The position numbers were made by a program, and so were the translations under genes. Under the pieces are notes generated by a model. The model ran no database searches and was not told where the DNA came from. It was given only the letters and a program-made list of their open reading frames with translations. From assembly GCF_001866645.1 (NCBI RefSeq), contig NZ_MLYP01000017.1, positions 1 to 64,000 of the forward strand: 64,000 bases of DNA. The letters run 5' to 3'. Shown one piece after another: positions 16,677 through 25,044 of the stretch (positions within the stretch are counted from its first letter, which is position 1; every line of letters starts with the position of its first letter). This DNA is from Streptomyces colonosanans (lineage in GTDB: Bacteria > Actinomycetota > Actinomycetes > Streptomycetales > Streptomycetaceae).

Positions 16677-17915
16677 GTGAGCATCCTGGAACGCACCAGG
16701 GACGGCCTGAGGGCACACTCCCTGGCTCTGGACGCCGTCCTCGCGGTCGGCGTCCTCCTCTGCATGGTGGCGGGCTCCTTCGTCGACCCCCACGCCGAGG
16801 GCGGGCCCACCTGGGGCGCTCACACCCCGGACGCCCTCAGTTTCACCCTCATGGTGCTCGGCGCCGCAGCGCTCGTCCTCCGCCGCCGGGGGCCGAGAGC
16901 CGTCCTCGCGGTCACGGCCGCGCTCTCTCTCGTGGACCTCGTCACCGCCGACCCCCGTACGCCGGTCGCGATGTCCGTGGTCGTCGCCCTCTACACCGTC
17001 GCCGCCACCACCGACCGCCCCACCGCCTGGCGCGTGGGCCTGCTCACCATGACCGTGCTCACCGGCACCGCCATGCTCGTCGGCCCCCTGCCCTGGTACG
17101 CCCAGGAGAACGTCGGACTGTTCGCCTGGACGGGTATGGCCGCGGCCGCCGGAGACGCCGTCCGCAGCCGTCGCGCCTTCGTGCACGCCATCAGAGAGCG
17201 CGCCGAGCGGGCGGAACGCACCCGCGAGGAGGAGGCCCGCCGCCGCGTCGCGGAGGAGCGGCTGCGCATCGCCCGCGATCTGCACGATGTCGTCGCCCAC
17301 CACATCGCCCTGGTCAACGTGCAGGCCGGGGTCGTCGCACACGTCATGGACAAGCGGCCCGACCAGGCGAAGGAGGCCCTCGCCCACGTCCGCGAGGCCA
17401 GCCGCACCGCGCTCGAAGAACTCCGTGCCACCGTCGGTCTGCTCCGGCAGTCCGGCGACCCCGCGGCCCCCACCGAGCCCGCCCCAGGGCTCGCCCGGCT
17501 CGACGAACTCGCCGACACCTTCCGCAACGCCGGGCTCCCCGTGGAGATCGCCCGCGCCGACCACGGCACCACCCTGCCCACCACCCTCGACCTGGCCGCG
17601 TACCGCGTCATCCAGGAGGCCCTCACCAATGTGCGCAAGCACGCGGGCCAGGGGGCGAGAGCCGAGGTCAGCGTGGTACGCGTGGGACCGAACGTGGAGA
17701 TCACGGTCCTTGACGGCGGAACGGGCGAGGACGCCGGGCCAGGGGACACCGGCGCACCGGACGGCCATGGCGGGCACGGCCTGCTCGGCATGCGGGAGCG
17801 CGTCACCGCCGTCGGCGGCGCCCTCACCGTGGGTCCCCGCTACGGAGGCGGCTTCCGGGTTCATGCGATCCTGCCGCTCAAGAACCACGCGACGACAGCC
17901 GGGGAGAGCGCATGA
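16677..17915 (+). CDS. NarL-type sensor histidine kinase
   Basis: About 412 residues. Four to five membrane segments fill residues 15-160. A HisKA_3 dimerisation domain follows, with the phospho-acceptor histidine in RIARDLHDVVAHHIA, and then an HATPase_c domain with RVIQEALTNVRKHAG (N box), VTVLDGG-like and HGLLGMRERV (G box). The signal is unknown. I take the GTG at 16677, which has AAGG 10 bases upstream; a GTG at 16668 adds three residues but has no spaced ribosome site. It lies downstream of pspA-pspAA and upstream of a response regulator, an arrangement like LiaRS and similar cell-envelope stress systems. Confidence 0.9.
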   Translation: MSILERTRDGLRAHSLALDAVLAVGVLLCMVAGSFVDPHAEGGPTWGAHTPDALSFTLMVLGAAALVLRRRGPRAVLAVTAALSLVDLVTADPRTPVAMSVVVALYTVAATTDRPTAWRVGLLTMTVLTGTAMLVGPLPWYAQENVGLFAWTGMAAAAGDAVRSRRAFVHAIRERAERAERTREEEARRRVAEERLRIARDLHDVVAHHIALVNVQAGVVAHVMDKRPDQAKEALAHVREASRTALEELRATVGLLRQSGDPAAPTEPAPGLARLDELADTFRNAGLPVEIARADHGTTLPTTLDLAAYRVIQEALTNVRKHAGQGARAEVSVVRVGPNVEITVLDGGTGEDAGPGDTGAPDGHGGHGLLGMRERVTAVGGALTVGPRYGGGFRVHAILPLKNHATTAGESA

Positions 17916-17965
17916 CCACCGTCCAGGGAGCGTGCATGACCACCCCTCAGGGAGCGCGCGCATGA
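17912..17965 (+). CDS. 17-codon ORF between kinase and regulator
   Basis: A tiny frame (MTTVQGACMTTPQGARA) starts with an ATG that overlaps the kinase stop as ATGA and ends with a TGA that overlaps the regulator ATG as ATGA. It holds a repeated unit in which each ATGACCA is followed by CAGGGAGCG. It is either a translational relay produced by duplication of the junction or a chance frame. No product is recognised. Confidence 0.4.
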   Translation: MTTVQGACMTTPQGARA

Positions 17966-18642
17966 CCATTCGGGTCCTGCTCGCCGACGACCAGGCGCTG
18001 CTGCGCAGCGCCTTTCGCGTACTCGTCGACTCGGAGCCGGACATGAAGGTGGTGGGCGAGGCCTCGGACGGCGCCGAGGCGGTCCGGCTGGCCGGGGAGC
18101 GATGCGCCGACGTCGTCCTCATGGACATCCGCATGCCCGGCACCGACGGTCTCGCCGCGACCCGGCTCATCAGCGCCGACCCCGCTCTCACCCAGGTCCG
18201 GGTGGTCATACTGACGACGTTCGAGGTCGACGACTACGTGGTGCAGTCGCTGCGCGCCGGGGCGTCCGGCTTCCTCGGCAAGGGGGCCGAGCCCGAGGAA
18301 CTGCTGAACGCCATCCGGATCGCGCACGGCGGCGAGGCGCTGCTGTCGCCCGCCGCCACCAAGGGGCTCATCACCCGGTTCCTCGCCCAGGGCGACGGCG
18401 ACGACGGACGGGACCCGGCCCGTTCCGACCGGCTCGACACGCTCACCGGCCGCGAGCGCGAGGTCCTCGTCCAGGTCGCCGGCGGCCACTCCAACGACGA
18501 GATCGCCGAACGCCTGGAGGTCAGCCCGCTGACGGTGAAGACGCACGTCAACCGCGCCATGACCAAGCTGGGCGCACGCGACCGGGCACAGCTCGTGGTG
18601 ATTGCGTACGAGTCGGGGCTGGTACGTCCGAAGAGGGACTGA
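17962..18642 (+). CDS. NarL/FixJ-family response regulator
   Basis: A 226-residue regulator: receiver domain (1-125) with Asp pair in LLADDQALLR, phospho-acceptor Asp in VVLMDIRMPG, Thr in ILTTFE and Lys in GFLGKGAEPEE, then a LuxR-type helix-turn-helix (about 160-222) with LTGREREVLVQVAGGHSNDEIA and VKTHVNRAMTKLGARDR. It is the partner of the upstream sensor kinase and likely controls genes of the cell-envelope response. The ATG at 17962 follows AGGGAGCGCGCGC and overlaps the stop of the preceding mini-ORF. Confidence 0.93.
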   Translation: MTIRVLLADDQALLRSAFRVLVDSEPDMKVVGEASDGAEAVRLAGERCADVVLMDIRMPGTDGLAATRLISADPALTQVRVVILTTFEVDDYVVQSLRAGASGFLGKGAEPEELLNAIRIAHGGEALLSPAATKGLITRFLAQGDGDDGRDPARSDRLDTLTGREREVLVQVAGGHSNDEIAERLEVSPLTVKTHVNRAMTKLGARDRAQLVVIAYESGLVRPKRD

Positions 18643-19087
18643 CGGCGCTGTTCCCGCGGTGCGTCCCGGTAGACCACACTGTGGGGAGCCGCTGTGGGGC
18701 CGTCCGCTCCTTTGTCAGTGTCGTGCTCCCGCGGGCCGGGTAAAGGGCGTTTCGCGTCGCCCTCGGCGATGGCCCTGCGGGCCACCGAGCTGCGCTTCAC
18801 CGGCGTACGGCCGGCCGAGGCGCCGGGAGGCGCGCTGCGGATCGCGGAGAGCCGGGGTGTGCGGCTATCGAATGAATGATCGAGCCAAGTGAGGTCCGGG
18901 CCGCTGGGTTCGTCGGTACATCCATGGATGGAGCGGCCTCCGACCGGCCGTACTGCGGCCGCAGTAGAGGCCTGGAGAGAATTGGACCCTGGGCGGACGG
19001 ACCGGCGTCGGGCGATGGCTGAGGGTGTACCAGTGGGCGCTCGTCTGCGCCCCGGACCTCCGCTCGCCAACAGAAAGACGCCGACCC
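18643..19087. other. Intergenic region before the RND permease gene
   Basis: 445 bases. No gene is supported; short open frames here lack ribosome sites. It contains two perfect palindromes at 18919-18930 and 18951-18966, listed separately, which look like operators for the downstream transporter gene. Confidence 0.5.
18919..18966. promoter_or_regulatory. Two perfect palindromes upstream of the RND permease gene
   Basis: CATCCATGGATG (18919-18930, 12 bp) and TACTGCGGCCGCAGTA (18951-18966, 16 bp), 20 bases apart and about 120 bases before the permease ATG. Dimeric repressors, for example of the TetR family, use sites of this kind; no regulator gene is adjacent. Confidence 0.5.
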
Positions 19088-22000
19088 ATGTCCTGGCTGT
19101 CACGCTTCAGCCTCGCGCAAAGGGCCCTGATAGGTCTGATGTCGATCATCGCGATCGTCTTCGGGGCGATCGCGATACCCCAGCTCAAGCAGCAACTCCT
19201 GCCCACCATCAACCTGCCCCTCGTCTCCATCCTGGCGCCGTACCAGGGTGCGTCGCCCGACGTGGTCGAGAAGCAGGTCATCGAGCCCCTCGAGGACAAC
19301 CTGCAGGCCGTCTCCGGCATCAAGGGCGTCACCTCCACGGCGAGCGAGGGCAACGCCGTCATCATGGCGTCCTTCGACTACGGCAATGACACCAAGCAGC
19401 TCGTCGCCGACGTCCAGCAGGCCGTCAACCGGGCCCGCGTCCGGCTCCCGGACTCGGTCGACCCGCAGGTCATCGCCGGCTCGACGGACGACATCCCGAC
19501 CGTCGTCCTAGCCGTCGCCTCGGGCAAGGACCAGCAGGCACTGGCCGACCAGCTCGACAAGACGGTGGTGCCCGCACTGAAGAACATCGACGGGGTCGGC
19601 CAGGTGACCGTGAGCGGCGTCCGCGACCTCCAGGTCGCCGTCACACCCGACGACGCGAAGCTCGCGCAGGCCGGGCTGTCCCCGGCCGCGCTCGGCCAGG
19701 CCCTTCAGGCGGGCGGCGCGACGGTTCCGGCGGGCTCCTTCGACGAGAACGGCGGCAACCGCACGGTCCAGGTCGGCGGCGGCTTCACCTCGCTGAAGCA
19801 GATCGAGGACCTGATGGTCGCGGGAGAGCAGGGCAAGAAGCCGGTGCGCCTCGGTGACATCGCCACGGTCCGGCAGGAGGAGGCCAAGGCCGACTCCATC
19901 ACCCGTACGGACGGCAGGCCCAGCCTCGCCGTGGCCGTCACCATGGACCACGACGGCAGCGCGGTCGCCATCTCCGAGGCGGTCAAGGACAAGCTTCCGG
20001 ACCTGCGCAAGAACCTCGGCAACGGTGCCAGGATCACGGTGGTCAGCGACCAGGGCCCGGCGGTCTCCAAGTCCATCGAAGGCTTGACGACCGAGGGCGC
20101 GCTGGGCCTGGTCTTCGCGGTCCTGGTGATCCTGGTCTTCCTGGCGTCGATCCGCTCCACCCTGGTCACGGCCGTCTCGATCCCGCTGTCGGTGGTCCTG
20201 GCCCTGATCGTGCTGTGGACGCGCGACCTGTCGCTGAACATGCTGACGCTCGGCGCGCTGACCATCGCCATCGGCCGGGTCGTCGACGACTCGATCGTGG
20301 TCCTGGAGAACATCAAGCGGCACCTCGGCTACGGCGAGGAGCGTCAGGCGGCGATCCTCGCGGCGGTCCGCGAGGTGGCCGGCGCGGTGACCTCGTCCAC
20401 GCTGACGACGGTCGCCGTCTTCCTGCCGATCGGCCTGGTCGGCGGGATGGTGGGTGAACTGTTCGGCTCGTTCTCCCTCACCGTGACGGCGGCCCTGCTG
20501 GCCTCGCTGCTGGTGTCGCTGACGGTCGTTCCGGTCCTGTCGTACTGGTTCCTGCGCGCCCCCAAGGGCACGCCCGAGGACGCGCAGGAGGCGCGCCGCG
20601 CGGCCGAGGAGAAGGAGGCGAAGAGCCGTCTCCAGCGCCTCTATGTGCCCGTGCTGCGCTTCGCCACCCGTCGCCGTCTCACCAGTGTGGCCATCGCGGT
20701 GGTCGTCCTGATCGGGACCTTCGGCATGGCGCCGCTGCTGAAGACGAACTTCTTCGACCAGGGCAAGCAGGAAGTCCTCAGCATCAAGCAGAAGTTGAAG
20801 CCGGGTACGAGCCTGGCGACGACGGACGCCTCGGCACAGAAGGTCGAGGACATGCTCGCCGGGGTGAAGGGCGTCAAGGACTACCAGGTCACGGTCGGCT
20901 CATCCGGCTTCATGGCGGCGTTCGGCGGCGGCACGGACACCAACCAGGCCTCGTACTCGGTCATGCTGTACGGCTCGGCCGACTCCAAGGACGTACAGAA
21001 GCACATCGAGGACGGGCTGGCGAGGCTCTCCGGGATCGGTACGACCACGGTCTCGGCGGGGGACGGCTTCGGCAGCCAGGATCTGAGCGTGGTCGTGAAG
21101 GCGGCCGACGCGGACGTCCTGCGCACGGCCTCGGAGCAGGTCCGCGCCGAGGTCGCGAAGCTCAAGGACGTCACGGATGTGACGAGCAACCTGGCGCAGA
21201 GCGTGCCACGCGTCTCGGTCAAGGCCAACTCCCGTGCGGCGGCGGCCGGTTTCAATGACCAGACGCTGGGCATGGCGGTCACCCAGGCGGTGCAGGGCAC
21301 CAAGACCGGCAAGGCGGTCCTGGACGACGCCGAGCGTGACGTCGTCATCAGGTCGGCGAAGCCGGCGAAGACGCTGGAGCAGCTGCGGAACCTGCGCCTC
21401 GGCGCGGTGAAGCTGGGCGATATCGCGGATGTGAAGCTGGTGGACGGCCCGGTGTCGATGACCCGGATCGACGGCCAGCGGGCGGCGACCATCACGGCCC
21501 GCCCGACGGCTGACAACACGGGCGCGGTGAGCGCGGACCTCCAGTCGAAGATCAACGCGCTCAAGCTGCCGGCGGGGGCGACCGCGACGATCGGCGGTGT
21601 CTCGCAGGACCAGAGCGACGCGTTCCAGAACCTGGCGCTGGCGATGCTGGCGGCGGTGGCGATCGTGTTCATGCTGCTGGTCGCGACCTTCCGCAGCCTG
21701 GCCCAGCCCCTCATCCTGCTGGTCTCCATCCCGTTCGCGGCCACGGGCGCGATCGGCCTCCTGGTGGCCACGGGCACCCCGATGGGCGTTCCGGCGATGA
21801 TCGGCATGCTGATGCTGATCGGCATCGTGGTGACGAACGCGATCGTGCTGATCGACCTGATCAACCAGTACCGCGGGCAGGGCTACGGCGTCGTCGAGGC
21901 CGTGGTCGAGGGCGGCCGGCACCGTCTGCGCCCGATCCTGATGACGGCCCTGGCCACGATCTTCGCGCTTCTCCCGATGGCCCTGGGTGTCACGGGCGAG

Positions 22001-22213
22001 GGCGGCTTCATCGCCCAGCCGCTGGCGGTGGTGGTGATCGGCGGACTCATCACGTCCACCCTGCTGACCCTGCTGCTGGTCCCGACCCTGTACGCGATGC
22101 TGGAGCTCCGCAAGGAGCGCCGCGCCAAGAAGAGGGCGGCGAAGAGGGCGAAGAAGGCGGGCGCGTCCGCGCAGTCCACCGACTCGGCGGAGCCGGAGCC
22201 CGCGGGCGTGTAG
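19088..22213 (+). CDS. RND-superfamily efflux permease (AcrB/HAE1-like)
   Basis: A 1041-residue permease with the twelve-helix, two-repeat RND layout: helix 1 at residues 12-32, large extracytoplasmic domains at about 35-330 and 560-860, helix blocks at 340-530 and 865-1015. The helix-4 proton relay pair is present in GRVVDDSIVVLENIKRH, and the second half has GIVVTNAIVLIDLINQ. It is proton-driven export of unknown substrates; Gram-positive members work without an outer-membrane duct. The ATG (MSWLSRFSLAQRAL) is chosen because the helix starts there; the ribosome site is weak. It stands alone, with palindromes upstream. Confidence 0.93.
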   Translation: MSWLSRFSLAQRALIGLMSIIAIVFGAIAIPQLKQQLLPTINLPLVSILAPYQGASPDVVEKQVIEPLEDNLQAVSGIKGVTSTASEGNAVIMASFDYGNDTKQLVADVQQAVNRARVRLPDSVDPQVIAGSTDDIPTVVLAVASGKDQQALADQLDKTVVPALKNIDGVGQVTVSGVRDLQVAVTPDDAKLAQAGLSPAALGQALQAGGATVPAGSFDENGGNRTVQVGGGFTSLKQIEDLMVAGEQGKKPVRLGDIATVRQEEAKADSITRTDGRPSLAVAVTMDHDGSAVAISEAVKDKLPDLRKNLGNGARITVVSDQGPAVSKSIEGLTTEGALGLVFAVLVILVFLASIRSTLVTAVSIPLSVVLALIVLWTRDLSLNMLTLGALTIAIGRVVDDSIVVLENIKRHLGYGEERQAAILAAVREVAGAVTSSTLTTVAVFLPIGLVGGMVGELFGSFSLTVTAALLASLLVSLTVVPVLSYWFLRAPKGTPEDAQEARRAAEEKEAKSRLQRLYVPVLRFATRRRLTSVAIAVVVLIGTFGMAPLLKTNFFDQGKQEVLSIKQKLKPGTSLATTDASAQKVEDMLAGVKGVKDYQVTVGSSGFMAAFGGGTDTNQASYSVMLYGSADSKDVQKHIEDGLARLSGIGTTTVSAGDGFGSQDLSVVVKAADADVLRTASEQVRAEVAKLKDVTDVTSNLAQSVPRVSVKANSRAAAAGFNDQTLGMAVTQAVQGTKTGKAVLDDAERDVVIRSAKPAKTLEQLRNLRLGAVKLGDIADVKLVDGPVSMTRIDGQRAATITARPTADNTGAVSADLQSKINALKLPAGATATIGGVSQDQSDAFQNLALAMLAAVAIVFMLLVATFRSLAQPLILLVSIPFAATGAIGLLVATGTPMGVPAMIGMLMLIGIVVTNAIVLIDLINQYRGQGYGVVEAVVEGGRHRLRPILMTALATIFALLPMALGVTGEGGFIAQPLAVVVIGGLITSTLLTLLLVPTLYAMLELRKERRAKKRAAKRAKKAGASAQSTDSAEPEPAGV

Positions 22214-22292
22214 ACGGGTGCCCGGGAGGGGCGGTTGGGGGCCGGGTGAGAGCCTGCTCGTCCCCGCCGCGCCTCCCTCGTCCCGCCCCTGA

Positions 22293-22317
22293 GGGGTGCG
22301 TCCCCAGGACGCACCCC
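22293..22317. terminator. Hairpin between convergent genes
   Basis: Perfect 11-bp arms (22293-22303 and 22307-22317) with a 3-base loop, between the RND permease gene and the convergent Uma2 gene. It can act for both. Confidence 0.7.
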
Positions 22318-22351
22318 GGCTTCACTTTCGGGCAGCGGCCCGACGCGGACG

Positions 22352-22930
22352 TCAGAGGAAGTCCGCGGTGTCCAGTTCGAAGGCGAACGGTTCCGGGAGG
22401 GCGAGCGGCTTGCCGAACGGAAGCGTGCAGTGCTGGCGGTAGTCGTCGTCCTCCGGGTCACTGAACAGGGTGATGGAGGAAGCCTCGCGGTCGATGAGCA
22501 AGTAGAGGGGGATGCCGCCGCGGGCATAGCAGCGGCGTTTCGCCTCGCGGTCCGTCCGGGGCTTGGTGGACGTCACTTCGAGCACCATGGCGACGCCGTC
22601 GCAGGGCATCCAGGAGTCGGCGCCGCGGTAGAGCCGAAGTTCCCTGGGGGCGAACGTGCCGTCGGGGATCACATGGTCCCTCGGGCAGGCGCCTCCGCTC
22701 TGCAGCTTCAGGCCCTTGTTGCCAGAGAACTGCATGTCGGTCCGGGCCCGCCTGATCACCTGGCTCACGATCAGGCCGATGTAGTCCTCGTGGTCCCCGT
22801 CCGGCGGCGGTGTCACAACGATCTCCCCCTCGATCAGTTCCGCCCGGAAGCCTTCCGGGGTGTCGAGACCCAGGAAGGTCTCCAGCAAGCCCTCGGCCGC
22901 CGTGATCGGCTCATGAGCCACAGCTGTCAT
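22352..22930 (-). CDS. Uma2-family restriction-endonuclease-like protein
   Basis: A 192-residue PD-(D/E)xK-fold protein of the DUF820/Uma2 family. Motifs: LIEGEIVVTPPP, PDGTFAP, MVLEVTSTKPRTDREAKRRCYARGGIPLYLLID, in which the E-V-T-S and downstream Arg/Lys fit the E-x-K core of the fold. Streptomyces carries many copies and their role is unknown. The ATG at 22930 has GGAGGGGCGTGAC upstream. The gene stands alone. Confidence 0.85.
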   Translation of the reverse strand: MTAVAHEPITAAEGLLETFLGLDTPEGFRAELIEGEIVVTPPPDGDHEDYIGLIVSQVIRRARTDMQFSGNKGLKLQSGGACPRDHVIPDGTFAPRELRLYRGADSWMPCDGVAMVLEVTSTKPRTDREAKRRCYARGGIPLYLLIDREASSITLFSDPEDDDYRQHCTLPFGKPLALPEPFAFELDTADFL

Positions 22931-23045
22931 GTCACGCCCCTCCTTCTGTCGCTTGCCAGACTGGGCCATCGGAAGATCACCTGCCCATCAGATGGGAACC
23001 GTTCCCTCGATCGTGGCACAGGGCCACGGCCGCCGTCAGGAACAC

Positions 23046-23082
23046 GACGAGGGGCGCCCCGTGCAACGGGGCGCCCCTCGTC
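23046..23082 (-). terminator. Terminator of nadA
   Basis: Perfect 17-bp inverted repeat (23046-23062 with 23066-23082), loop GCA, 22 bases beyond the nadA stop. Confidence 0.85.
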
Positions 23083-23104
23083 AGGCATATGGCCGCAGAA
23101 GGAG

Positions 23105-24289
23105 CTACGGCAGCGCCAGCATCCGCTCCAGCGCCAGCTTCGCGAACGCCTCCGTCTCCTTGTCCACCGCGATGCGGTTGACCAGGTTCCCCTCGGCCAG
23201 CGACTCCAGCGCCCACACCAGATGCGGCAGGTCGATGCGGTTCATCGTGGAGCAGAAGCAGACCGTCTTGTCGAGGAAGACGACCTCCTTGCCCTCCGGG
23301 GCGAAACGGTTCGCCAGTCGGCGGACCAGGTTCAGCTCCGTGCCGATGGCCCACTTGGAGCCCGCCGGAGCGGCCTCCAGCGTCTTGATGATGTGCTCGG
23401 TCGACCCCACGTGGTCGGCCGCGGCCACCACCTCGTGCTGGCACTCGGGGTGCACCAGCACGTTCACGCCGGGGATCCGCTCGCGCACGTCGTTCACCGA
23501 GTCGAGGCTGAAGCGGCCGTGCACCGAGCAGTGACCCCGCCACAGGATCATCTTCGCGGCCCGCAGCTCCTCGGCCGTCAGCCCGCCGTTCGGCTTGTGC
23601 GGGTTGTAGACGACGCAGTCCTCGAGCGACATGCCCATGTCCCGCACGGCCGTGTTGCGGCCCAGGTGCTGGTCGGGCAGGAACAGGACCTTCTCACCCT
23701 GCTGGAACGCCCACTCCAGGGCCCGCTTCGCGTTCGACGACGTGCAGATGGTGCCGCCGTGCTTGCCGGTGAACGCCTTGATGTCCGCGGAGGAGTTCAT
23801 GTACGAGACCGGCACGACCTGCTCGGCGACACCCGCCTCGGTCAGGACGTCCCAGCACTCGGCGACCTGTTCGGCGGTCGCCATGTCGGCCATCGAGCAG
23901 CCGGCGGCGAGGTCCGGCAGGACCACCTTCTGGTCGTCGGAGGTCAGGATGTCCGCGGACTCGGCCATGAAGTGCACACCGCAGAACACGATGTACTCGG
24001 CCTCCGGCCGCGCCGCCGCGTCCCGCGCCAGCTTGAAGGAGTCGCCGGTGACGTCCGCGAACTGGATGACCTCGTCGCGCTGGTAGTGGTGCCCGAGCAC
24101 GAAGACCTTGCTCCCGAGCTTCTCCTTGGCCGCACGGGCGCGTTCGACCAGGTCCGGATCGGACGGTGCGGGCAGCTCGCCGGGGCACTCGACGCCCCGT
24201 TCGCTCCTCGGGTCGGCCTCACGGCCGAGCAGCAGGAGGGCGAGGGGCGTCGGCTGTACGCCGAGCTCCTGGGATTGGGCGGTGGTCAC
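23105..24289 (-). CDS. nadA: Quinolinate synthase A
   Basis: A [4Fe-4S] enzyme that condenses iminoaspartate with dihydroxyacetone phosphate to quinolinate in de novo NAD synthesis. It is 394 residues, the longer actinobacterial form. The three cluster cysteines sit in VFCGVHFMAE, VHPECQHE and KTVCFCSTM; other signatures are LGHHYQRDEVIQFAD and YMNSSADIKA. The GTG at 24289 (TTAQSQELG) has AAAGG 9 bases upstream; longer frames exist but lack family sequence. The upstream region holds inverted repeats that look like a regulator site, and erpA lies divergently beyond it. Confidence 0.95.
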   Translation of the reverse strand: MTTAQSQELGVQPTPLALLLLGREADPRSERGVECPGELPAPSDPDLVERARAAKEKLGSKVFVLGHHYQRDEVIQFADVTGDSFKLARDAAARPEAEYIVFCGVHFMAESADILTSDDQKVVLPDLAAGCSMADMATAEQVAECWDVLTEAGVAEQVVPVSYMNSSADIKAFTGKHGGTICTSSNAKRALEWAFQQGEKVLFLPDQHLGRNTAVRDMGMSLEDCVVYNPHKPNGGLTAEELRAAKMILWRGHCSVHGRFSLDSVNDVRERIPGVNVLVHPECQHEVVAAADHVGSTEHIIKTLEAAPAGSKWAIGTELNLVRRLANRFAPEGKEVVFLDKTVCFCSTMNRIDLPHLVWALESLAEGNLVNRIAVDKETEAFAKLALERMLALP

Positions 24290-24601
24290 GGCACGCACCC
24301 TTTCTGTTCTGCGGCTCGCCGGCCTCGAGAGAGCCGGCGGGACATGCGGGACAATCCTTTTCGTCGAATTGACGCTATCTATCATATCCGGTTCACGTCA
24401 GTTTGACGATGTCCATAACGTCGATGTGACGTGAATCCCGCCCCGCCCGTCGTCCACACGTCGGTGTCCGGCCTCCGGCGCATGTGCGAGCATGAATGAA
24501 GGAAAAAGCGAGAGAAACGCCTTCGGCCCGGAATGAATCCGCGGCCGTGCCGGTTGCAACTCGTCGGCAAGCCGTCTCCGTACAACCCGGGAGAGATGTA
24601 G
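24290..24601. promoter_or_regulatory. Divergent promoter region nadA / erpA with inverted repeats
   Basis: 312 bases. Near nadA there is a leader hairpin CGCCGGC/GCCGGCG (24317-24323 with 24333-24339). Further up lies an inverted repeat TTCACGTCA (24392-24400) / TGACGTGAA (24427-24435), and the left arm overlaps a second one, CGTCA-GTT-TGACG. This A/T-richer patch stands out from the flanks and is a good candidate for an NAD-gene operator. Confidence 0.55.
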
Positions 24602-24958
24602 ATGTCCGTACAGGACGAGAAGACCACCGTCACCGACGGCATCATCCTGACCGACGCCGCCGCGGCCAAGGTCAAGGCCCTGCTCGACCAGGAAGGCCGG
24701 GACGACCTGGCGCTGCGCGTGGCGGTTCAGCCCGGCGGCTGCTCCGGCCTGCGGTACCAGCTCTTCTTCGACGAGCGTTCCCTCGACGGTGACGTGGAGA
24801 AGGACTTCGGCGGGGTCAAGGTCGTCACCGACCGGATGAGCGCTCCGTACCTCGTCGGCGCCACCGTCGACTTCGTGGACACCATCGAGAAGCAGGGCTT
24901 CACGATCGACAACCCCAACGCGACGGGCTCCTGCGCCTGCGGCGACTCCTTCAGCTGA
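24602..24958 (+). CDS. erpA: Iron-sulfur cluster insertion protein (HesB/IscA/ErpA family)
   Basis: A 118-residue A-type Fe-S carrier. The three conserved cysteines are Cys47 (GGCSGLRYQL) and Cys111/Cys113 (GSCACGDSFS). It passes clusters to apo-enzymes; NadA next door and the respiratory Rieske protein in this window are plausible clients, though this is inference. The ATG at 24602 follows GGGAGAGATGTAG. A strong hairpin with TTT ends the unit. Confidence 0.93.
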   Translation: MSVQDEKTTVTDGIILTDAAAAKVKALLDQEGRDDLALRVAVQPGGCSGLRYQLFFDERSLDGDVEKDFGGVKVVTDRMSAPYLVGATVDFVDTIEKQGFTIDNPNATGSCACGDSFS

Positions 24959-24990
24959 GCACGCACCTCCCCGAGGCAAACGCGTACGAC

Positions 24991-25025
24991 GGCGGCGCCC
25001 CCTCCTGACGGGGGGCGCCGCCTTT
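24991..25025 (+). terminator. Terminator of erpA
   Basis: Perfect 12-bp arms (24991-25002 and 25011-25022) followed by TTT; it also lies at the end of the convergent gene at 25045. Confidence 0.8.
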
Positions 25026-25044
25026 CGTGTATCCGCGAGCGGTC

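Noticed and set aside
16495..16680. 61-codon frame between pspAA and the sensor kinase gene
   Set aside because: No ribosome site; the product is low complexity and covers a hairpin. Its GTGA overlap with the kinase start appears accidental.
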